In this document: positions 34,612 to 44,048 of the stretch, piece after piece
Layout: each line of letters starts with the position of its first letter
Numbering within the stretch: position 1 is the stretch's first letter
NCBI RefSeq assembly: GCF_016584105.1
Contig: NZ_NRSM01000020.1
Span: forward strand, 1 to 64,000
DNA: 64,000 nucleotides
DNA from: Ectothiorhodospira shaposhnikovii
GTDB lineage: Bacteria > Pseudomonadota > Gammaproteobacteria > Ectothiorhodospirales > Ectothiorhodospiraceae
Reading direction: 5' to 3'
Notes under the pieces: model-generated
What the model was told of the DNA's origin: nothing
Seen by the model: the letters and a program-made list of their open reading frames with translations, nothing else
The model's database searches: none
Made by a program: the position numbers and the translations under genes

Positions 34612-36363
34612 TCACCCCAGCCAGCGCCGGACCACCCTGGCGCCCTCCTCCATGTCCGTCACATAGGTCAGGCGTCCCACCTCCTTGCGCACCCCGGCCC
34701 GGCGCAGCTTGACGATCAGCCGGGCCTTCATGCCCACGAAGATGAGAGCGATCCCCTTCTGGCGCAGGTCGGTGATCAGGCTCTGCAGCGCCACCAGGGC
34801 GGTGCCGTCCATGCTGGGGACATCCCGCATGTCCAGCATGACCACCTTCACGCCGGGATCCACCAGCCGCAGGGAAGACATGGCCTTCTCCGCGGCACCG
34901 AAGAACAGGGGGCCATTGACGTCATAAAGGGCCACCGCCGCCGGCAGCGAGCGAGTATCCGGATGACGGTCCGTCTGCACCCGGTCGGAGTGGGTGATCA
35001 GGGACATGCGATGAATGAACAGGGCCGCCGCCAGCCCCATGCCCACGGCCACCGCCAGCACCATGTCGAACAGCACCGTAAGGCCGAAGCAAATCAAAAG
35101 GATGGTCACGTCGGGACCGGGGGCGGAGCGGAGGGTGCGGGCAAACAGACGGGCCTCGCTCATGTTCCAGGCCACCACGAACAGCAGCGCGGCCAGGGCC
35201 GCCATGGGGACATGGCCCAGCACCCCGGCCAGGCCCACCACCGCGATCAGCACCACCAGGGCATGAACCACCGCGGCAATGGGGGATCGAGCCCCACTGC
35301 GGATGTTGGTGGCGGTCCGGGCGATGGCGCCGGTGGCGGTGATGCCGCCGAAGAAGGGTGCCACCACGTTGCCCAGCCCCTGACCGATCAGTTCCGAGTT
35401 GGGGTCATGGCGGGTTCGGCTCAGCCCATCCGCCACCACGGCACAGAGCAGGGATTCGATCGCCCCCAGCATGGCAATGGCAAAGGCCGGTCCCAGCAAT
35501 GCCCGGATCAGGTCGAAGTTCAGCTGCAGGGGCTGCCCGTCGGGACCGGGGAGATGCCACGGAAAGGCAAAAGCAGGGGGAATGGGCGGAATTCCCTGCC
35601 CCGACTCTCCCCGATATTCCCAGGTGAAACGGGAGGCGATGGTATCCACGGCCCCGCCACCCAACCAGTGATTCAGAGCCCATGTGGCCAGGGCCGCCGC
35701 CACCAGCGCCACCAGGGGGGCGGGCACGGGGACCTTGAGACGTCCCCAGAAGATGAGGATCAGCAGGGTGAAGATGCCCACCCCCAGCTCCATCGGGTTG
35801 ATACTGGGAAAGGCGGACACGATGGTCCCCAGGTTGGCCAGATAATGCTCTCCCAGATGGGCCACGGTCAGCCCCAGGAAATCCGGCAGCTGCAGGGTGG
35901 CGATCACCACGGCAATGCCGGCGGTGAACCCCAGCACCACCGGATAGGGCACGAACTGGATCAGGGCGCCCATGCGGGTCACCCCCAGGGCTATCAGGAT
36001 CAGCCCGGCCATGACGGTGGCCACCAGCAACCCGCCCAGACCGTACTGCTGCACCACCGGGATGAGGATCACCACGAAGGCCGCCGTGGGGCCGGAGACG
36101 TTGAAGCGGGAGCCCCCGGTGAGGGCGATGATGGCCCCCGCCACAATGGCGGTGTAAAGGCCATGCTGGGGTGGCACACCCACGGCGATGGCCAGCGCCA
36201 TGGCCAGAGGCACTGCGACAATACCGATGGTCAGGCCGGCCATCACATCCTTGCGCAGATCGGCCAGACCGTAGCCTTCCTTCCAGGCAGCCCGAAGCCC
36301 CATGAACACACCAGGCATGCGTCCGGACCAGGGGGAATTGCGCATGTTGCGCATGTTGCGCAT
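34612..36363 (-). CDS. SulP family anion transporter with STAS domain
   Basis: The 583-residue SLC26/SulP protein has about 12-14 membrane helices (about 30-430) and a cytoplasmic C-terminal STAS domain (about 455-575; VKVVMLDMRDVPSMDGTALVAL is the STAS core). The SulP signature region is seen at VPLAMALAIAVGVPPQHGLYTAIVAG, and the transport core at SGPTAAFVVIL. Substrates in the family include sulfate, bicarbonate and C4-dicarboxylates (DauA). The sequence alone does not decide. The gene begins with three 9-bp direct repeats giving Met-Arg-Asn three times, so three in-frame ATGs are possible. The first is best placed, 10 bases after AGGAG. Confidence 0.92.
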   Translation of the reverse strand: MRNMRNMRNSPWSGRMPGVFMGLRAAWKEGYGLADLRKDVMAGLTIGIVAVPLAMALAIAVGVPPQHGLYTAIVAGAIIALTGGSRFNVSGPTAAFVVILIPVVQQYGLGGLLVATVMAGLILIALGVTRMGALIQFVPYPVVLGFTAGIAVVIATLQLPDFLGLTVAHLGEHYLANLGTIVSAFPSINPMELGVGIFTLLILIFWGRLKVPVPAPLVALVAAALATWALNHWLGGGAVDTIASRFTWEYRGESGQGIPPIPPAFAFPWHLPGPDGQPLQLNFDLIRALLGPAFAIAMLGAIESLLCAVVADGLSRTRHDPNSELIGQGLGNVVAPFFGGITATGAIARTATNIRSGARSPIAAVVHALVVLIAVVGLAGVLGHVPMAALAALLFVVAWNMSEARLFARTLRSAPGPDVTILLICFGLTVLFDMVLAVAVGMGLAAALFIHRMSLITHSDRVQTDRHPDTRSLPAAVALYDVNGPLFFGAAEKAMSSLRLVDPGVKVVMLDMRDVPSMDGTALVALQSLITDLRQKGIALIFVGMKARLIVKLRRAGVRKEVGRLTYVTDMEEGARVVRRWLG

Positions 36364-36366
36364 GTT
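36340..36366 (-). repeat. Triplicated 9-bp repeat at the SulP start codon
   Basis: Three perfect tandem copies of GCGCATGTT (plus strand) span the start of the SulP gene and encode Met-Arg-Asn repeats. Slippage would add or remove in-frame start codons and change the distance from the ribosome site to the start. Confidence 0.9.
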
Positions 36367-36605
36367 AATGACACTCCTCTAAGGTGCTGACGGTTTGACA
36401 ACCCAAGGGAATGGCAGACAACTGCCCGTAGCAGACCGTGGCCTGTGCTTGACGCAGGTAACGGGAAACGCGGCAGATATTGCCAGAGGGAATGATGATA
36501 TCACCATTGCGAAAAATATCGGGGGTGCGCACGCACCGGCCTTGCCCTGACGAGGCATAAACGGTGAACATCCGGAACTGGGCACAAGGATCCACGGAGC
36601 AAGAC

Positions 36606-38180
36606 ATGGCACAGGCATTCCATTCTTCAGGCAACGGGCAACTCCTGATCCGCTGGCTGGTGGCGTTGCTGTCTTTGGCGGCCATCTTGGTCGCTCTCTG
36701 GCAACTTCATGCCGGTGCCCAGGGGGTTGAGATACATCAGACACAGGTGGATGGCGTGCCCATGACCCTATATCTGCCCGCTCAGGATACCCCCGCACCG
36801 GTGGCGGTGATTGCCCACGGCTTTGCCGGATCGCGGCAGATGCTGCAGCCCCTGGCCATCACCCTGGCCCGGAACGGCTACATCGCCCTGACCTTCGACT
36901 TCCCCGGCCATGGCGCCAATACCCGGCCCTTCGTCGCCGATCTGCTGGATGAGGACAAGCGTCGCGGCCTGCTGGGCGGGGCGCTGGAGACCGCGGTGAC
37001 CACGGGCCTGGCCCTGCCCCGCTCGGACGGGCGCGTGGCGTTGCTGGGACATTCCATGGCCGGGGACATCATGCTCATGCACATGCATGAACACCCCGAC
37101 CGGGTCCAGGCCGCCGTGCTGCTCTCCCCCTACATCTCGGGCGCCTTTCCCATGGAGACACTGAACAATCTGCTGTTCGTATTCGGCGGACTGGAACCCG
37201 CCGGTCTCCATCAGGCCGCCCTGGCGGCCTTTGCCCCGTTGACGGATACCCCCGAGGCGGGTGTCACCTACGGCAACGCGGCAGACGGCTCGGCCCGGCG
37301 CCTGGCCCTGGCCGGCGGGGTGGAACACATCGGCGTGCTCTATGCGCAGGATATGTTGCGGGAGTCCCTGGCGTGGCTGAACGCCAGCGTCAACCCGGCG
37401 GATGAAGGCCACGAAAGCTATCTGGACAGGCGCGGCCCCTGGCTGGGCCTGCTGTTCCTGGGCATCATCGCCCTGGCCTGGCCCCTCTCCCGCCTGCTGC
37501 CCCGGGTGGCAGTCCCGTCAGTGGGCCTGGGTCTGCCCCGTCGGCAACTGCTGAAAATCCTATGGGTGCCGGCCCTGCTCACGCCCCTGCTGCTCTGGCC
37601 CGTGCCCGTGGGGCTGCTGCCCCTGTTGCTGGTGGACTACCTGGCCCTGCATTTTGCCATCTATGGCCTGCTCTGCTGGGGTCTGCTGGCATGGTCGACC
37701 CGCCGCCACCGGCACCGTGAATCGGCCGTGGCCATCATCCGCTGGCAGGCCCTGGGTCCGGCCACGCTGCTGGCGGCCGGCTACCTCACCCTGGCCATCG
37801 GCATCCCCGTTCATCTTTATGTCACCGGCTATCTGCCCGGACCGGAGCGGGCGCTGATCCTGCCTCTGGTGTTCCTGGGCATGCTCCTGTTCTTCTCCGC
37901 CGACGAATGGATGACCCGGGGTGCCCAGGCTGCCCGTGGGGCCTATGCCCTGACCAAGGTCATGCTGTTCCTGTCCCTGATCCTGGCCGTGGCCCTGCGG
38001 CTGGAGACGCTGTTCTTCCTGATCATCATCCTGCCGGCGATCCTGGTGTGTCTCACGGTCTATGGCCTGCTCAGTGGCTGGATATACCGGGCCACGGGGC
38101 ATCCCTGGGTGGGCGCGGTGGCGGTGGCCCTGGCCCTGGCCTGGGGCATGAGCGTGACCTTCCCCCTGGTGGGGGCATAA
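36606..38180 (+). CDS. Alpha/beta hydrolase fused to a multi-helix membrane domain
   Basis: This 524-residue protein begins with a membrane anchor (about 20-38), followed by an alpha/beta-hydrolase domain (about 45-280). The oxyanion turn is HGFAGSR and the nucleophile elbow is GHSMAGD near residue 150; the acid and base are not certain, with His in GGVEHIG a candidate base. Residues about 290-524 hold about eight hydrophobic helices with short loops, e.g. GLLFLGIIALAWPLSRLL. The hydrolase domain probably faces the periplasm or the membrane surface. ATG at 36606 lies behind GGAG and is preferred over 36564. The substrate is unknown. The pfkB-like gene starts 1-31 bp after the stop. Confidence 0.85.
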   Translation: MAQAFHSSGNGQLLIRWLVALLSLAAILVALWQLHAGAQGVEIHQTQVDGVPMTLYLPAQDTPAPVAVIAHGFAGSRQMLQPLAITLARNGYIALTFDFPGHGANTRPFVADLLDEDKRRGLLGGALETAVTTGLALPRSDGRVALLGHSMAGDIMLMHMHEHPDRVQAAVLLSPYISGAFPMETLNNLLFVFGGLEPAGLHQAALAAFAPLTDTPEAGVTYGNAADGSARRLALAGGVEHIGVLYAQDMLRESLAWLNASVNPADEGHESYLDRRGPWLGLLFLGIIALAWPLSRLLPRVAVPSVGLGLPRRQLLKILWVPALLTPLLLWPVPVGLLPLLLVDYLALHFAIYGLLCWGLLAWSTRRHRHRESAVAIIRWQALGPATLLAAGYLTLAIGIPVHLYVTGYLPGPERALILPLVFLGMLLFFSADEWMTRGAQAARGAYALTKVMLFLSLILAVALRLETLFFLIIILPAILVCLTVYGLLSGWIYRATGHPWVGAVAVALALAWGMSVTFPLVGA

Positions 38181-38211
38181 GATGAAGCGGGACAACCAAG
38201 AGGACAACCGA

Positions 38212-39144
38212 ATGACCAAGAGAATCGTCACCCTGACCCTGAACCCGGCCGTGGACGCCTCCTGCGCCACCGACAAGGTCAGGCCGGTCCACAAGATCCG
38301 CACCACCAACGAACGCATGGACCCGGGCGGCGGGGGCATCAACGTGGCACGGGTGGTCAACGAGCTGGGTGGGCAAAGCTTTGCCGTCTATCTGGCCGGC
38401 GGACGTTCCGGCGACGTGCTCGACGAACTGGTGGCCGATGCCGGGGTCATGGCCCATCGGGTCCATACCCGCGAAACCACCCGGGTCAGCCATGTGGTCT
38501 ATGAACAGAGTTCGGGACAGGAATTCCGCTTCACTCCGGAGGGCCCCACGGTGCAGCCGGCCGAGTGGAAGGCCGCCCTGGATTTCATCGAGCTGCTGGA
38601 CTTCGACTATGTGATCGCCAGCGGCAGCATTCCCCGGGGAGCACCGGAAGATGTCTATGCCCGTCTGTCGGTGATGACCAAGCGGCGCGGTGCCCGGATG
38701 GTCCTGGACACCTCCGGGCCGGCCCTGGCGGCGGCGCTGGAGGAAGGCGTTTACATGGCCAAACCCAGCCGGGGCGAGTTTGCCGCGCTGATGGGGCGTG
38801 ATCTGGAAGAGGCCGGGGAACTGGAAGAAGCCGCCCGGGAGATCGTTGCCGCCGGAGGCGTCGAGATCCTGACGGTGACGCTGGGCCATGATGGCGCCCT
38901 GCTGGCCACCCGGGACGGTATCACTTGGTTGAAGACCCCGGAAGTAACTGCCAAAAGTGCTGTCGGGGCCGGTGACAGCTTCGTGGCCGGCATGACCCAT
39001 GGTCTCTCCACCGGCGAATCCGTCCCCAGATCCTTCGCCCTGGGCGTGGCGGCGGGAACGGCCACCGTGCTGACTTCCGGCACCGAGCTGTGTCACAAGT
39101 CCGACGTGATGCACTTCTGGGAGATGCTGGCACGGCAGGTCTAG
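38212..39144 (+). CDS. PfkB-family hexose kinase (1-phosphofructokinase/PfkB type)
   Basis: This is a ribokinase-superfamily sugar kinase of about 310 residues. The substrate motif PGGGGINVARVVNELGG is near residue 37, and the anion-hole and catalytic-base motif SAVGAGDSFVAGMTHG is near 255, both intact. The N-terminal VTLTLNPAVDASC is typical of the 1-phosphofructokinase/PfkB/tagatose-6-phosphate kinase branch. It should phosphorylate fructose-6-phosphate, fructose-1-phosphate or tagatose-6-phosphate. No PTS gene is next to it, so PfkB-like glycolytic activity is the simplest reading. ATG at 38212 follows AGAGGA; a start at 38182, nearly abutting the hydrolase stop, is also possible. Confidence 0.9.
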   Translation: MTKRIVTLTLNPAVDASCATDKVRPVHKIRTTNERMDPGGGGINVARVVNELGGQSFAVYLAGGRSGDVLDELVADAGVMAHRVHTRETTRVSHVVYEQSSGQEFRFTPEGPTVQPAEWKAALDFIELLDFDYVIASGSIPRGAPEDVYARLSVMTKRRGARMVLDTSGPALAAALEEGVYMAKPSRGEFAALMGRDLEEAGELEEAAREIVAAGGVEILTVTLGHDGALLATRDGITWLKTPEVTAKSAVGAGDSFVAGMTHGLSTGESVPRSFALGVAAGTATVLTSGTELCHKSDVMHFWEMLARQV

Positions 39145-39174
39145 AGATGCGCCCATGCCGACCCAAAGGTTCGA

Positions 39175-40008
39175 TCAATCCTGCGCCGCCACCTCATCCA
39201 CCAGGGCGTCCAACGCCGCCGGATCCGGCAATGCCAGATAATCCACCAGTTGCTCACTCCAGGCGCTCCACTCCGCATAGGTCATCAGGGAGGCGTCCAC
39301 CGTCGTGGCAAAACGCAGGGCCAGTTTGAGAATGACCACCAGATCGGCGGTATCCGCATGGAACACATCCAGGTGAGTGAGCTGGTCCATGGCATATTGA
39401 TGATCGATGGCATGCACCACGGACGACGGTATATGCCAGCGCTGGGTGATCAGCGCCCCGACTCTGGGATGATGGATACCAAACAACCTCATTTCATCGG
39501 GGAGTAATTTTGACCACCCCTTTGCCGGCGCCGACTTGAGCAGGGAAAAATATTCCTCTCCCGCCAGGCTGCTCAAGGCCGGGATGCCCACCATGTGAAA
39601 CAGACCCAGGAGGTGGGCTTCATCCACCAGGTCCGACCGCTCTATGACACTGGCCACCCTGGCCGCAGATTCCGCAACATGAACACCCCGTCTCCAGAAG
39701 GCCTCCATGCCGGGGTACTGACTCATGGCATTACGCAGGGCAACGGTCCGCACGATGGCATATATCCGGGTAAACCCCAGCAACGTTACCGCCTGCTGGA
39801 TGGAGCTGATCTCGCGAGTTCGGCGAAACAGGGGGGAATTGACGATCTGCAAGACCCCACCGGTGATGCTGGCATCGCCCGAGATATGTCTGGAAATCTT
39901 TCCCAGATCAGGATCCTCTTTCCTGGATTCCGCCACCACCACCCGCAGGACCTCCGGTTGAGGAGGTATCACCAGCTTGTCAACGATGTCATTGCCTTCA
40001 ATCTGCAT
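39175..40008 (-). CDS. HDOD domain-containing signalling protein
   Basis: This protein of about 277 residues is almost all HDOD domain (about 10-215), a catalytically inert relative of HD phosphohydrolases used in signalling and chemotaxis or biofilm control. Family features are IPPQPEVLRVV, a conserved helix SRHISGDASITGGVLQIVNSPLF, and SSIQQAVTLLGFTRI. The start is uncertain: ATG at 40008, 40032 or GTG at 40086. The shortest is chosen because it begins just before the domain, and the longest runs to the edge of a REP-like repeat. Confidence 0.88.
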   Translation of the reverse strand: MQIEGNDIVDKLVIPPQPEVLRVVVAESRKEDPDLGKISRHISGDASITGGVLQIVNSPLFRRTREISSIQQAVTLLGFTRIYAIVRTVALRNAMSQYPGMEAFWRRGVHVAESAARVASVIERSDLVDEAHLLGLFHMVGIPALSSLAGEEYFSLLKSAPAKGWSKLLPDEMRLFGIHHPRVGALITQRWHIPSSVVHAIDHQYAMDQLTHLDVFHADTADLVVILKLALRFATTVDASLMTYAEWSAWSEQLVDYLALPDPAALDALVDEVAAQD

Positions 40009-40088
40009 TGGACCGCATCCCGTCGCGTGCATGATAGCGTCTAATCTGAAAATTATGGCGCGGTGTTTGCTTGGAACTTTCTGCACAG

Positions 40089-40160
40089 GTCATTCCCGCT
40101 CAAGCAGGAATTCAGTCCCGGAACTGGCAGTTCTGGACTCCCGTCTTCTCGGAAGTGACG
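40089..40160. repeat. REP-like composite repeat, copy 4 (degenerate)
   Basis: GTCATTCCCGCTCAAGCAGG at 40089-40108 faces CCCGTCTTCTCGGAAGTGAC at 40140-40159. The layout is the same as copies 1, 3 and 5, but with mismatches in both stems, so this is an older copy. The rest of the 380-bp spacer (40009-40389) shows no gene. Confidence 0.75.
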
Positions 40161-40389
40161 ACAGGGGACCTGTTCAGTGTTTCCCGGAGCCATGACAAGA
40201 ACGGCCTGACCTCGGAAAAGATTCGAACCAGGGCGATTATTCGCCCTCGCCAATCAACTGAGGTTAATCTATTGATGGCTGCTTGCGTAGCCGGAAAGGG
40301 GAAACGACTTGATTTCCCCTCCGGGGCCCGCGGCTTGCGACAGCCTTGGACACAAGACTTCCACACACCTTGAGCAACGTGGGATCCTG

Positions 40390-41076
40390 ATGAACAGCAC
40401 CCGGCAAGAAGACCCATCCGGACGTCATGACAGGCCAGCCCTGATCAAAGATCAACGGATCATCACCTCCTGCGCCCTGGAAGTCATTGATGCCATCCGC
40501 ATGCAGCGCGGCAGACCCCTGCAGCCACGGGACCGCATGGCCCTGAAGCTGCTGACTCCGCGCAATGCGGCCCTGATGGTGAAGGAAAACCATCGGCATC
40601 TGGCCTGCCGGCAGGTGAGCTTCGAGATCCTCACCGATGACGTGGGCATGGGCAGCTATCGCCTCATCCCCGTGGGTGTTCACGTCCTCAACCCGGATCG
40701 GGGCTGGTGGAACGATGACTACGGCATCCGCCGTTTCCTGTGGAACCTGTATCTCGGGGAGGATCCCATCGAGGGCATGCAACGCATTCTGGAGCGCCTG
40801 TTCAAGGTATCTCCCCAGGGCCTGCGGACCCTCTCCGGCAATCTGGACATGCAGCAGGCGGAACATGACATCCAGGCCACGGTGCGCCCCGACCTGAATC
40901 TTTACATCCGCCGCCACAAGGGCAGCGTGGAAACTTCTTTGCGCAGGCTCAGCCAGGCACAGGCCCTCTACCGGGTCAAAGACCTGGGAATCGATACCGC
41001 CGGTCAGGGCCGCATGGCCCTGGTGTTCGGCAGCAACCGGCGCTATGCGGTGAGTTTTGCGGTGGAGAGGGCTTGA
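40390..41076 (+). CDS. Conserved hypothetical protein
   Basis: This 228-residue soluble protein has no motif I recognise. The middle (about 60-150) contains a repeated pattern of charged and aromatic residues (GVHVLNPDRGWWNDDYGIRRFLWNLYLGED) and the C-terminal part ends in a beta-rich stretch. There is no signal peptide or membrane helix. ATG at 40390 starts a hydrophilic N-terminus; the frame is open to 40309 without a better start. It stands alone between the HDOD gene and the polyamine genes. Confidence 0.75.
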   Translation: MNSTRQEDPSGRHDRPALIKDQRIITSCALEVIDAIRMQRGRPLQPRDRMALKLLTPRNAALMVKENHRHLACRQVSFEILTDDVGMGSYRLIPVGVHVLNPDRGWWNDDYGIRRFLWNLYLGEDPIEGMQRILERLFKVSPQGLRTLSGNLDMQQAEHDIQATVRPDLNLYIRRHKGSVETSLRRLSQAQALYRVKDLGIDTAGQGRMALVFGSNRRYAVSFAVERA

Positions 41077-41238
41077 TACCGGCGCCCATCAGGAGGCATC
41101 ATCCCCGGTCAAACGGGTTGGTGACACCGGAGTGTCATGGACCCGGTGCACAATCCATTCATTGAAACATGATCCTGTCTCGGACCCCGGGTCCGATCCG
41201 CTTTTTTCTCAAATCTTTCCCAGTTTGATTCGAGGCCT

Positions 41239-42438
41239 ATGAGCAAAGTCCTGATTATCGGCGCCGGCGGCGTTGGCGGAGTTGTCACCCACAAATGCGC
41301 GCAACATCCGGAGATCTTCACGGAGATCTGTCTGGCCAGCCGCAACGAGGCCAAGTGCCGCGCCATCGCGGCCCAACTGGACCGTCCCATCCAGACCGCC
41401 CAGGTGGACGCGGACGACGTAGAGGCCCTGGTGGCCCTGATCGAGTCCTTCAAGCCGGACGTCCTCATCCATGTGGCCCTGCCCTACCAGGACCTGACCA
41501 TCATGGAGGCCTGCCTGCGCACCGGCACCCCCTACCTGGATACCGCCAACTACGAACACCCCGACGAGGCCAAGTTCGAGTACAAGGAGCAGTGGGCGTT
41601 CCAGGACCGCTACGCCAAGGCCAACCTCATGGCTACCCTGGGCTGCGGCTTCGACCCGGGGATGACCAACATCTACTGCGCCTGGGGCCAGAAGAACCTG
41701 TTCGACGAAATCCACCGCATCGACATCCTGGATGCCAACGGCGGCGACCACGGCTACCCGTTCGCCACCAACTTCAACCCCGAGATCAACATCCGCGAGA
41801 TCACCGCCAACGGCCGCTACTGGGAGGAAGGCCAGTGGAAGGAAACCGCTCCCCTGGCGGAAAAGCGGGTGTTCGACTTCGACGGCATCGGTCCCAAGGA
41901 CATCTACCTGCTCTACCATGAGGAACTGGAGTCCCTGTGCCGCAACATCAAGGGTCTCAAGCGCATCCGGTTCTGGATGACCTTCTCGGAGAAGTACATC
42001 ACCCACCTGAAGGTGCTGGAGAACGTGGGCATGACCTCCATCGAGCCCATCCGCTTCGAGGACAAGGAGATCATCCCCCTGCAGTTCCTCAAGGCCATCC
42101 TGCCCGACCCGGCTTCCCTGGGGCCACGCACCAAGGGCAAGACCAACATCGGCGTGATCCTGGACGGCATCAAGGACGGCAAGCGGCGCAAGGTCTACAT
42201 CTACAACATCTGCGACCACGAGGCCTGCTACCGGGAAGTGCAGTCCCAGGCCATTTCCTACACCACCGGCGTGCCCGCCGTCACCGGCGCCATGCTCATG
42301 GTACAGGGCATCTGGCAGGGTGCCGGCGTGTTCAACGTGGAGCAACTGGACCCGGATCCGTTCATGGAACGCATCGGCGACATGGGCCTGCCCTGGCAGA
42401 TGGTGGAACTGGATCCCGACAGCGATCCCCTGGCCTGA
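41239..42438 (+). CDS. Carboxynorspermidine synthase (saccharopine dehydrogenase family)
   Basis: The product should reductively condense L-aspartate-beta-semialdehyde with diaminopropane or putrescine, using NADPH, to carboxynorspermidine or carboxyspermidine. At 399 residues it is full length. The Rossmann motif is at the N-terminus (VLIIGAGGVGGVVTHKC), and the dimerisation/active region includes TLGCGFDPGMTNIYCAW and DANGGDHGYPFATNFNPE. The family is distinguished from lysine-pathway enzymes by its partner: nspC starts six bases after this stop. Together they form the alternative (norspermidine/spermidine) route that replaces SpeD/SpeE in many bacteria. Confidence 0.94.
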   Translation: MSKVLIIGAGGVGGVVTHKCAQHPEIFTEICLASRNEAKCRAIAAQLDRPIQTAQVDADDVEALVALIESFKPDVLIHVALPYQDLTIMEACLRTGTPYLDTANYEHPDEAKFEYKEQWAFQDRYAKANLMATLGCGFDPGMTNIYCAWGQKNLFDEIHRIDILDANGGDHGYPFATNFNPEINIREITANGRYWEEGQWKETAPLAEKRVFDFDGIGPKDIYLLYHEELESLCRNIKGLKRIRFWMTFSEKYITHLKVLENVGMTSIEPIRFEDKEIIPLQFLKAILPDPASLGPRTKGKTNIGVILDGIKDGKRRKVYIYNICDHEACYREVQSQAISYTTGVPAVTGAMLMVQGIWQGAGVFNVEQLDPDPFMERIGDMGLPWQMVELDPDSDPLA

Positions 42439-42444
42439 TCGCCC

Positions 42445-43605
42445 ATGGACAAGACGACCCCTCCCTTTTTTGACGTCCATGCCTGCCCGTCGCCCGCCTT
42501 CGTGGTGGACGACGCCCTGCTGCGCAAGAACCTGGCCCTGCTCAAGCAGGTCCAGGCCGACAGCGGCTGTCGCATCCTGCTGGCCCTGAAAGGCTTCGCC
42601 ATGTGGGATACCTTCCCCATGGTCCGGGAATACCTGGTGGGCACCACCGCCAGCGGCCAGGACGAGGCCCGCCTGGGGGCGGAGAAGTTCGGCGGGGAGG
42701 TGCACGTGTACTCCCCCGCCTTCACCGAGGAGGAGATGAAGGTGGTGGTGCACCATGCCGACCACATCAGCTTCAACTCCCCCGCCCAGTGGCAGCGTTT
42801 TCGCAAGCAGGTGGCCGGGGCTGGCCGGCACATCTCCTGCGGCATCCGGGTGAATCCGGAGTATTCCGAAGGCAAGGTGGCCCTCTACGACCCCTGCGCC
42901 CCCGGCTCCCGCCTGGGGACACGGTCTGTGGATCTGGCCGGGGTGGACCTGACGGGCCTGGAGGGCCTGCATTTCCACACCCTGTGCGAGCAGAACAGTG
43001 ATGCCCTGGAGCACACTCTGGAGGCCTTCGAGGCCCGGTTCGGGCAATACATCCCGGGCCGACGGTGGATCAACTTCGGCGGCGGTCATCACATCACCCG
43101 GGACGACTATGACGTGGAACGGCTGATCCGCCTGATCCGGGATTTCCGTGCCCGTCATCCGGGGGTGACGGTCTACCTGGAGCCGGGCGAGGCCATCGCC
43201 CTGCGCACCGGCTACCTGGTGTGCACGGTGCTGGACATCGTGCAGAACGCCGGTCCCATCGCCATCCTGGACACCTCCGCCACCGCCCACATGCCGGACG
43301 TGCTGGAGATGCCCTATCGACCGGAGATCATCGGTGCGGGAATGCCGGGGGAGAAGACCTTCACCTATCGCCTGGGTGGCTCCACCTGTCTGGCTGGCGA
43401 CATCGTCGGGGAGTATTCCTTCGACCGTCCCCTGGAGATCGGACAGCGCCTGGTGTTCACCGACATGGCCCACTACACCATGGTCAAGACCACCACCTTC
43501 AACGGCATCCGCCTGCCCGCCATTTGCCGGGTGGAAGAGGATACCCGCGCCGTGAGGACAGTAAAGACCTTCGGCTACGAAGACTACATGCAACGACTGA
43601 GCTGA
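42445..43605 (+). CDS. nspC: Carboxynorspermidine decarboxylase
   Basis: This PLP-dependent, alanine-racemase-fold decarboxylase completes the alternative spermidine/norspermidine pathway. It is 386 residues, normal for NspC. The PLP lysine is in LLALKGFAMWDTF near residue 50. The glycine-rich phosphate region is WINFGGGHHITRDDYD, and the second active-site segment is YLEPGEAIALRTGYL. The C-terminal part has AHYTMVKTTTFNGI. The gene is six bases after the carboxynorspermidine synthase gene, so the two are one operon. It converges on the small membrane-protein gene with two bases between stops. Confidence 0.95.
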   Translation: MDKTTPPFFDVHACPSPAFVVDDALLRKNLALLKQVQADSGCRILLALKGFAMWDTFPMVREYLVGTTASGQDEARLGAEKFGGEVHVYSPAFTEEEMKVVVHHADHISFNSPAQWQRFRKQVAGAGRHISCGIRVNPEYSEGKVALYDPCAPGSRLGTRSVDLAGVDLTGLEGLHFHTLCEQNSDALEHTLEAFEARFGQYIPGRRWINFGGGHHITRDDYDVERLIRLIRDFRARHPGVTVYLEPGEAIALRTGYLVCTVLDIVQNAGPIAILDTSATAHMPDVLEMPYRPEIIGAGMPGEKTFTYRLGGSTCLAGDIVGEYSFDRPLEIGQRLVFTDMAHYTMVKTTTFNGIRLPAICRVEEDTRAVRTVKTFGYEDYMQRLS

Positions 43606-43607
43606 AC

Positions 43608-44048
43608 CTAACGTACCCCCATGACCCGGGCCTGGCAGGCATCCATCACGGCCTGATCCTGAATGGTGACGATGATGTCCGTGTCCTTCAAATACAGGCT
43701 CAGCAGGGGGCATCCCCTGATCCGCTCGTAGGGAAAGTACAAGGGTGGCTGGGGGGTGGAGCGGGTGCTGCGCAACCAGATGCCGCCGGCATCGAAACCG
43801 GTCTCGATGAAGCGGACGCGCCCGCCCAACTGGGTGCGCGGCCTTCCCGGGGGTTTGAAGGAAACGATGACGGGTCCCTGGCTGTTATCCAGCAGTCGCC
43901 CTTCCGCCGGGTACAGCAGGGACAGTTCGGACCAGCCGGTGTACGACTCGTCCAGCCATGCGACCAGGACAAACCAGGCGGGGATGGAAAGCAGCGCCAG
44001 AGCCAGCAGGGCAATATCACGTCGACCGGGGGTTCTGGAGCGGCTCAT
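43608..44048 (-). CDS. Hypothetical protein with N-terminal membrane anchor
   Basis: This 146-residue protein has one hydrophobic helix near the start (about 11-31, DIALLALALLSIPAWFVLVAW) and a soluble remainder of beta character facing the periplasm. No motif was recognised. Its ATG overlaps the stop of the upstream thioredoxin-like lipoprotein gene by ATGA, so the two products are made together and may act together in the envelope. Confidence 0.75.
   Translation of the reverse strand: MSRSRTPGRRDIALLALALLSIPAWFVLVAWLDESYTGWSELSLLYPAEGRLLDNSQGPVIVSFKPPGRPRTQLGGRVRFIETGFDAGGIWLRSTRSTPQPPLYFPYERIRGCPLLSLYLKDTDIIVTIQDQAVMDACQARVMGVR

Noticed and set aside
34033-36390. 785-codon plus-strand frame
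   Set aside because: Spans the putP end, the terminator and the whole antisense SulP gene; a GC shadow.
41209-43713. 834-codon minus-strand frame
   Set aside because: Antisense to the carboxynorspermidine synthase and nspC genes, both strongly supported.
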